A stretch of DNA of 27,835 nucleotides, from positions 1 through 27,835 of the forward strand of contig DCCQ01000017.1 in assembly GCA_002314195.1 (NCBI GenBank). The letters run 5' to 3'. Origin of the DNA: Bacteroidales bacterium UBA1077 (GTDB taxonomy: Bacteria; Bacteroidota; Bacteroidia; Bacteroidales; UBA932). Position 1 is the stretch's first letter. Every line of letters begins with the position of its first letter. The translations under genes were made by a program, and so were the position numbers. Below, piece after piece: positions 23,572-27,835 of this stretch. The notes below the pieces were generated by a model. It did no database searches and was not told where the DNA came from. It worked only from the letters and a program-made list of their open reading frames with translations.

Positions 23572-23590
23572 GCTTAAGCTTTGGATTTAT

Positions 23591-23638
23591 GGACCACAAA
23601 GGGGAGACGCAAGAAATTGCGTCTCCCCTTTGTGGTCC
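23591..23638. terminator. 22-bp perfect hairpin shared by rnr and the tRNA gene
   Basis: The left arm 23591-23612 and right arm 23617-23638 are exact inverted copies of 22 bp with a GAAA loop. The core GAGACGCAA/TTGCGTCTC resembles a palindrome I recall as common in Bacteroidales intergenic regions. There is no T-run on either side. It sits between convergent transcripts, 19 bp after the rnr stop. Its right arm overlaps the last six bases of the tRNA gene (23633-23638). Confidence 0.75.
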
Positions 23639-23706
23639 CAGTAGGGCATGATCCTACGACCCCCTGATTATGAGTCAGATGCTCTAACCAACTGAGCTAT
23701 GGGACC
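23633..23706 (-). tRNA. tRNA with CAU anticodon (elongator Met, or Ile2 read via lysidine)
   Basis: A 74-nt cloverleaf can be folded completely: acceptor GGTCCCA with TGGGACC, discriminator A (23633), D arm GCTC/GAGC with GG in the loop, anticodon stem TCTGA/TCAGG with loop CTCATAA (anticodon CAT), variable GGGTC, T stem GTAGG/CCTAC. The CCA end is not encoded. The T loop is ATCATGC rather than a TTCRANN form. C4-G69, C5-G68 and U12-A23, features used by TilS on Ile2 tRNAs in E. coli, are present, so Met versus Ile2 is open. No promoter is seen; it is probably co-transcribed with rpsJ, which ends 78 nt upstream. Confidence 0.88.
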
Positions 23707-23710
23707 GGTT

Positions 23711-23729
23711 CCCGACCTTAGTGGCCGGG
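23711..23729 (-). other. Hairpin in the 5' leader of the tRNA
   Basis: CCCGACC (23711-23717) pairs with GGCCGGG (23723-23729), 7 bp with one G.U on the RNA and a 5-nt loop, directly before the tRNA 5' end. It could be a processing signal or a weak attenuator between rpsJ and the tRNA. Confidence 0.4.
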
Positions 23730-23784
23730 CATATTACTTGAACGGATTCGGCCTCTGAGACCGCGCCGTCCTCAAACTGACAGA

Positions 23785-24090
23785 TCAGACTTTGATCTCA
23801 ACCTCAACGCCGGAAGGAAGCTCAAGCTTCATGAGCGCATCGACTGTCTTTGCATTGCTGTCATCGATGTCCAGAAGCCTGCTGTAGGCGCAAAGCTCAA
23901 ATTGCTCGCGGGACTTCTTGTTGACGAAGGTCGAGCGATTGACAGTGAAGATCTTCTTGTTGGTAGGAAGCGGAATAGGACCGTTCACCTTAGCACCAGT
24001 AGCCTTCACGGTGTCCACGATCTTGGCGGCTGACTTGTCAACCAGCATGTGATCGAATGATTTGAGTTTTATTCTGATTTTTTGACTCAT
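23785..24090 (-). CDS. rpsJ: 30S ribosomal protein S10
   Basis: Small-subunit protein S10 (NusE), which also takes part in transcription antitermination. The 101 residues contain the conserved IRIKLKSFDHMLVDKSAAKIVDTVK start, GPIPLPTNKKIFTVNRS and ending LPSGVEVEIKV. Start at 24090; 29 bp after the fusA stop, so same operon. In many bacteria S10 begins the S10-L3-L4 cluster; here it is the last protein gene and a tRNA follows instead of rplC. Confidence 0.97.
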   Translation of the reverse strand: MSQKIRIKLKSFDHMLVDKSAAKIVDTVKATGAKVNGPIPLPTNKKIFTVNRSTFVNKKSREQFELCAYSRLLDIDDSNAKTVDALMKLELPSGVEVEIKV

Positions 24091-24119
24091 ATCAAAAATA
24101 CTTAATTACATTTTAACAC

Positions 24120-26240
24120 TTACTCGTCATCATCGGAGAGCTTGTAGCCGCTCTTCTCGATAACCTCCTTGGCCAAGTTTGCAGGAACCTCTGCATAGTG
24201 GTCGAAAGTCATCGTGCTGGTTGCACGTCCGGATGAAAGGGTTCTGAGAACCGTCACATAACCGAACTGCTCAGCGAGAGGAACGAAGGCTCGTACGATT
24301 CTCGCACCGTTTGCGGTAGAGTCCATGGCTTGAATCTGGCCGCGACGGCGGTTGAGGTCGCCCACGATGTCACCCATATAGTCCTCAGGGGTGACAACCT
24401 CGAGGGACATGATAGGCTCCAGGAGAACAGGCTTTGCTTTCGGGCAGGCGTGGCGGAATGCCAGACGGGCGGCCATTTCGAATGAAAGCTGGTCTGAATC
24501 GACAGGGTGGAATGAACCGTCAAGAACAACGACCTTCATTGACTGAACCTCGTAACCAGCGAGAACTCCGTTGGCCATAGCGGCCTTGAAGCCCTTCTCG
24601 ATGCAAGGGATGAATTCCTTAGGAATATTTCCACCCTTGACCTGATTCTCGAACTGGAGTCCGGTGACACCCTCATCGGCAGGGCCGATCTCAACGATGA
24701 TGTCAGCGAACTTACCACGACCACCGGTCTGCTTCTTGAAGACTTCACGGTGCTGTACTGTAGCCGTGATGGCCTCTTTATAGTTAACCTGAGGAGCGCC
24801 TTGATTGATCTCGACACCGAACTCACGACGGAGACGATCCACGATGATGTCAAGGTGAAGCTCACCCATTCCACTGATGACTGTCTGGCCGGTCTCGTGG
24901 TCAGACCTTACGGTGAATGTAGGGTCTTCCTCAGCGAGCTTGCCAAGTGCGATGCTCAACTTGTCCAAGTCGCCCTGGGTCTTAGGCTCGACAGCGATAC
25001 CGATAACAGGATCAGGGAATTCCATTGATTCGAGTACGATCTGATGATCCTCGTTGCAGATGGTGTCTCCCGTACGGAGATCCTTGAACCCAACGGCGGC
25101 GCAGATGTCTCCAGCCTCAACAAAATCAATAGGATTCTGGTGATTGGAGTGCATCTGGTACAGACGCGCGATTCTTTCTTTCTTTCCGGTACGTACGTTA
25201 AAGACGTAAGAGCCAGCATCAACACGACCTGAGTAAACCCTCATGAAAGCGAGACGGCCAACGAATGGATCGGTGGCGATCTTGAACACGAGAGCGCAGA
25301 ACGGCTGGGATGCATCAGGAAGAAGATCCTCTTCCTCACCGGTCTTAGGATCAGTTCCCTTTACAACACCTTTGTCAAGTGGAGAAGGAAGGTAACGCAT
25401 CACAGCGTCAAGAAGGAACTGAACACCCTTGTTCTTGAAAGAGGAACCGCAGCAGGCAGGAACGATCTGCATTGAAATCGTACCCTTGCGAAGGGCAGCG
25501 ATGATCTCATCCTCGGTAAGTGAGTCAGGATTCTCGAAATACTTCTCCATGAGAGCCTCGTCGCATTCAGCAGCAGCCTCTACGAGTTTGTCTCTCCATT
25601 TCTCGACTTCTCCGGCCATGTCTTCCGGAACGTCCTTGATTTCATAGTTGACCAATTCTTCTCCAGAATCGTAGTAAATCGCTTTTCTGGAAATAAGGTC
25701 GATGATGCCTTTGAACTTATCCTCTGATCCGATAGGGAGACAGATTGGAACAGCCTTGGCACCGAGCTTAGTGTAGATTTCCTCAACGCATGCAAGGAAG
25801 TCAGCTCCGACACGGTCCATCTTGTTCACATACGCGATCTTCGGAACACCGTACTTGTCCGCCTGACGCCAAACAGTCTCAGACTGAGGCTGAACACGTC
25901 CGACAGCACAGAAAGTAGCGATAGTTCCGTCGAGCACACGGAGCGAACGCTCCACCTCAACGGTGAAGTCGACGTGACCCGGAGTGTCGATCAGGTTAAT
26001 CTGATAAACGTGACCGTTGTAATGCCAGAACGCTGTGGTGGCGGCAGAGGTGATGGTGATACCTCTCTCCTGCTCCTGAACCATCCAGTCCATTGTGGCA
26101 GCCCCTTCATGTACCTCACCGATCTTGTGAGTCTTTCCGGTGTAGTACAGGATACGTTCGGATGTAGTCGTCTTTCCGGCATCGATGTGGGCCATGATGC
26201 CGATGTTTCTTGTGTAAGTAAGATCTCTTTTAGCAGCCAT
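24120..26240 (-). CDS. fusA: Elongation factor G
   Basis: GTPase that drives ribosomal translocation and, with RRF, ribosome recycling. G motifs are complete: AHIDAGKTT (17-25), the switch I region RGITITSAATT, DTPGHVDF and NKMD. Domains II-V follow, with GGRGKFADIIVEIGP in domain IV and the ending SSGRATSTMTFDHYAEVPANLA. 706 residues is standard for bacterial EF-G. It lies 12 bp after rpsG, and its str-operon place suggests it is the housekeeping copy rather than a paralogue such as EF-G2. No resistance-type change can be called from sequence alone. Confidence 0.97.
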   Translation of the reverse strand: MAAKRDLTYTRNIGIMAHIDAGKTTTSERILYYTGKTHKIGEVHEGAATMDWMVQEQERGITITSAATTAFWHYNGHVYQINLIDTPGHVDFTVEVERSLRVLDGTIATFCAVGRVQPQSETVWRQADKYGVPKIAYVNKMDRVGADFLACVEEIYTKLGAKAVPICLPIGSEDKFKGIIDLISRKAIYYDSGEELVNYEIKDVPEDMAGEVEKWRDKLVEAAAECDEALMEKYFENPDSLTEDEIIAALRKGTISMQIVPACCGSSFKNKGVQFLLDAVMRYLPSPLDKGVVKGTDPKTGEEEDLLPDASQPFCALVFKIATDPFVGRLAFMRVYSGRVDAGSYVFNVRTGKKERIARLYQMHSNHQNPIDFVEAGDICAAVGFKDLRTGDTICNEDHQIVLESMEFPDPVIGIAVEPKTQGDLDKLSIALGKLAEEDPTFTVRSDHETGQTVISGMGELHLDIIVDRLRREFGVEINQGAPQVNYKEAITATVQHREVFKKQTGGRGKFADIIVEIGPADEGVTGLQFENQVKGGNIPKEFIPCIEKGFKAAMANGVLAGYEVQSMKVVVLDGSFHPVDSDQLSFEMAARLAFRHACPKAKPVLLEPIMSLEVVTPEDYMGDIVGDLNRRRGQIQAMDSTANGARIVRAFVPLAEQFGYVTVLRTLSSGRATSTMTFDHYAEVPANLAKEVIEKSGYKLSDDDE

Positions 26241-26252
26241 CTGCGAATAAAA

Positions 26253-26729
26253 TTAGAAACGGAAGTGGGCGAACGCCTTGTTGGCCTCAGCCATCTTGTG
26301 CATATCCTCTTTTCTCTTGAATGCACCACCTTCGTTATTGTAGGCGGCAACGATCTCTGCACAAAGTTTTTCTGCCATCGAGTGGCCGGAACGCTTGCGG
26401 GCGAAGTTGATCATATTCTTCATCGAGAGCGAGACTTTCCTTTCCGGACGCAACTCAGTAGGCACCTGGAAGTTTGCACCTCCTACACGACGTGACTTAA
26501 CCTCGATCTGAGGAGTAACGTTTTCGAGTGCCTTCCTCCAGATATCCAGAGGAGCCTTGTCAGAATCCTTCATCTTCTCGCCTACCATGTCAATGGCATC
26601 GTAAAAAATAGAATACGCGATACTCTTCTTCCCCTGCAACATAAGATTGTTCACGAAACGGGTTACCTCGATGTCGTGAAACTTAGGATCAGGAAGTAGA
26701 ATCCTCTTTTTAGGCTTCGATTTTCTCAT
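26253..26729 (-). CDS. rpsG: 30S ribosomal protein S7
   Basis: Primary 16S rRNA-binding protein of the small-subunit head. The 158 residues have the typical start MRKSKPKKRILLPDPKF, VTRFVNNLMLQGKKSIAYSIFYDA and ENVTPQIEVKSRRVGGANFQVP, and the end HKMAEANKAFAHFRF. Second gene of the str operon, 41 bp after rpsL and 12 bp before fusA. In E. coli S7 represses its own operon through the rpsL-rpsG spacer; the short spacer here shows no obvious similar structure. Confidence 0.97.
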   Translation of the reverse strand: MRKSKPKKRILLPDPKFHDIEVTRFVNNLMLQGKKSIAYSIFYDAIDMVGEKMKDSDKAPLDIWRKALENVTPQIEVKSRRVGGANFQVPTELRPERKVSLSMKNMINFARKRSGHSMAEKLCAEIVAAYNNEGGAFKRKEDMHKMAEANKAFAHFRF

Positions 26730-26770
26730 TGTGAGTAAAAATTAAAGGTGATAAAGATTAATGAAACGGA

Positions 26771-27154
26771 CTACTTCTTAGATTTCTTTGGTCTCTTGGC
26801 TCCGTAGAGTGAACGGGACTGTGTCCTTCCTTCTACGCCAGCTGTGTCCAAAGCTCCTCTAAGGATGTGGTAACGCACACCAGGGAGGTCCTTCACACGA
26901 CCGCCACGAACCAGCACAATGCTGTGCTCCTGGAGGTTGTGTCCCTCGCCCGGAATGTAGGCATTGACCTCTTTGGAGTTGGTAAGGCGCACCCTGGCAA
27001 CCTTTCTCATCGCTGAGTTAGGTTTCTTAGGGGTCGTCGTGTAAACACGAAGACATACGCCCCTCTTCTGAGGACAAGCGTCCAGCGCGCGTGACTTGCT
27101 CTGAGCGACAATGCTCACGCGTCCTTTGCGAACTAATTGTTGAATTGTAGGCAT
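26771..27154 (-). CDS. rpsL: 30S ribosomal protein S12
   Basis: Small-subunit decoding-centre protein. The 127 residues show MPTIQQLVRKGR at the start, VYTTTPKKPNSAMRKVARVRLT and GHNLQEHSIVLVRGGRVKDLPGVRYH. The lysine after TTP, where most streptomycin-resistance changes occur, and the second key lysine in GRVKDLP are the wild-type residues, so a streptomycin-sensitive allele is expected. First gene of the str operon, behind an excellent promoter. Confidence 0.97.
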   Translation of the reverse strand: MPTIQQLVRKGRVSIVAQSKSRALDACPQKRGVCLRVYTTTPKKPNSAMRKVARVRLTNSKEVNAYIPGEGHNLQEHSIVLVRGGRVKDLPGVRYHILRGALDTAGVEGRTQSRSLYGAKRPKKSKK

Positions 27155-27185
27155 AAATGATTGTAAATCTAATATTTATGTTTCT

Positions 27186-27200
27186 CCCAAACATTTTGGG
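27186..27200 (-). promoter_or_regulatory. 5'-terminal leader hairpin of the str operon
   Basis: CCCAAA (27186-27191) and TTTGGG (27195-27200) form a perfect 6-bp stem. In the transcript the 3-nt loop reads AUG. It falls at the predicted transcription start, so the mRNA would begin with this stem-loop about 30 nt before the rpsL start. Possible role in stability or control. Confidence 0.45.
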
Positions 27201-27204
27201 GCTG

Positions 27205-27235
27205 CAAATTTACGGATAATTCTTCAATTAACAAA
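27205..27235 (-). promoter_or_regulatory. Consensus promoter of the str operon
   Basis: Minus strand: TTTG (27232-27235), exactly 19 nt, then TAAATTTG (27205-27212). Both boxes match the Bacteroidetes sigma-70 (sigma-ABfr) consensus perfectly. It gives a leader of about 45 nt for rpsL. Confidence 0.8.
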
Positions 27236-27277
27236 GCATCAAGCGGATAGATTCTCTCAGATTCTTCCGGCAAAACG

Positions 27278-27306
27278 TTGCAATTGTCAAAAAATCGCTA
27301 TCTTTA
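27278..27306 (+). promoter_or_regulatory. Promoter of the S9 peptidase gene
   Basis: TTGC (27278-27281), a 17-nt spacer, then TATCTTTA (27299-27306), one base from TAnnTTTG. Divergent from the str operon promoter. The ATG at 27330 follows about 20 nt later. Confidence 0.45.
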
Positions 27307-27329
27307 CGATAAAATATTCAGGAATATTT

Positions 27330-27835
27330 ATGATTAAGAAATTCGCAATTGCCTGTGCGGCGTTGCTTCTTTGTGCGGCGGGATTCGCGCAGACGCAGAA
27401 GGCAAATTACGCTCTGGCTGAGAGATTTTCGGCCAAGAGGGTGAGCCAGATGGTGTTCTCTACGCAGATTACGCCTAACTGGTTCAAGGACAGTGACAAA
27501 TTCTGGTACAGTTGGCGGACTCCGCAAGGCACACACTATTACATTGTGGATCCGGCCAAGGGAACAAAGTCCGAGGTGTTCGACATGGACAGGCTCGCGA
27601 TGCAGATAACAGAATTTGTCCGCTACCCGTTCGATGCCAAGCATATTCCTATAATGGATTTGGAATTGAAGGACGACAAAGCGTTCACTTTCAACATCAT
27701 CTCCGGGTCTCAGAACGACAGGGACACGACATATTTCCGCTATGAGATCGCGACGGCGAAACTTGACACTGTGGCCAAGGAGGAGGACAAGTACCCTCGC
27801 TGGGCTTCAGTCGCCCCAAACGGAGAGTTCGGCGT
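27330..27835 (+). CDS. S9-family peptidase (dipeptidyl peptidase IV/prolyl oligopeptidase type), 5' part only
   Basis: Open from ATG 27330 to the window edge without a stop (168 codons seen). A Sec signal peptide MIKKFAIACAALLLCAAGFAQ is followed by YALAERFSAKRVSQMVFSTQI, WFKDSDKFWYSWRTPQGTHYYIVDPAKGTK and, near the edge, YPRWASVAPNGEFG. This pattern of a beta-propeller start with WYSWRT and P-G/N-PNG-E repeats is typical of the large periplasmic S9 peptidases of Bacteroidales. The catalytic Ser-Asp-His domain lies outside the window, so activity and total length cannot be judged. Confidence 0.75.
   Translation, partial: MIKKFAIACAALLLCAAGFAQTQKANYALAERFSAKRVSQMVFSTQITPNWFKDSDKFWYSWRTPQGTHYYIVDPAKGTKSEVFDMDRLAMQITEFVRYPFDAKHIPIMDLELKDDKAFTFNIISGSQNDRDTTYFRYEIATAKLDTVAKEEDKYPRWASVAPNGEFG

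Noticed and set aside
1..27835. CRISPR arrays, insertion sequences, integrases or rRNA genes
   Set aside because: No regularly spaced direct repeats, transposase or integrase motifs, or rRNA sequence were seen on either strand.

Overview
The window is a chromosomal fragment of a Bacteroidales bacterium, probably gut- or rumen-associated. Evidence for this: the rpsL-rpsG-fusA-rpsJ order; promoters of the Bacteroidetes form (TTTG/TTGC about 19 bp upstream of TAnnTTTG); several SPII lipoproteins, one with a surface-export-like SKDD after its cysteine; a fimbrillin/GLUG surface protein; and AraC-type regulators including a membrane-bound one. GC content looks close to 50%, higher than Bacteroides itself. 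I cannot name a genus.

Layout. (1) 0.2-2.2 kb, minus strand: a fimbrillin-like lipoprotein with GLUG repeats. (2) 2.35-7.9 kb, minus strand: a tripartite RND efflux operon (adaptor, inner-membrane pump, TolC-like channel) with a divergent AraC-family regulator at 8.0-9.0 kb. (3) 9.2-14.9 kb, minus strand: an accessory block with a membrane-anchored AraC-type regulator, then an operon of three lipoproteins. These are an Ntn-hydrolase of the choloylglycine-hydrolase/NAAA type with an internal nucleophile, followed by two tandem paralogues that look like leukocidin/hemolysin-superfamily beta-pore-forming proteins. (4) 15.2-18.1 kb, plus strand: a single-chain MmeI-like (Type IIL) restriction-modification enzyme, with a possible 6-codon leader ORF. 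(5) 18.15-18.9 kb: a gene-poor stretch with terminators and a 256-bp element bounded by 9-bp inverted repeats that carries a very basic 43-codon ORF. (6) 18.9-21.0 kb, minus strand: mannose-6-phosphate isomerase and a ROK sugar kinase. (7) 21.2-23.6 kb, plus strand: ribonuclease R. (8) 23.6-27.2 kb, minus strand: the str operon (rpsL, rpsG, fusA, rpsJ) ending in a CAU-anticodon tRNA rather than the usual rplC cluster. (9) From 27.33 kb, plus strand: the 5' part of an S9-family peptidase cut by the window edge.

How the parts fit. The efflux operon and its divergent regulator form one unit. The membrane AraC protein lies directly upstream of the hydrolase/pore-protein operon and is its likely sensor-regulator. 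ManA and the ROK kinase are 6 bp apart and probably feed mannose or fructose into glycolysis. The most interesting candidate for an undescribed system is the lipoprotein trio: two leukocidin-like surface lipoproteins arranged like a bicomponent toxin and made together with an amidase-type enzyme. A second, window-wide signal is a strong excess of GAATAT/ATATTC, including nine copies of the octamer GAATATTC. It appears in intergenic DNA and overrides usual codon choice inside genes.
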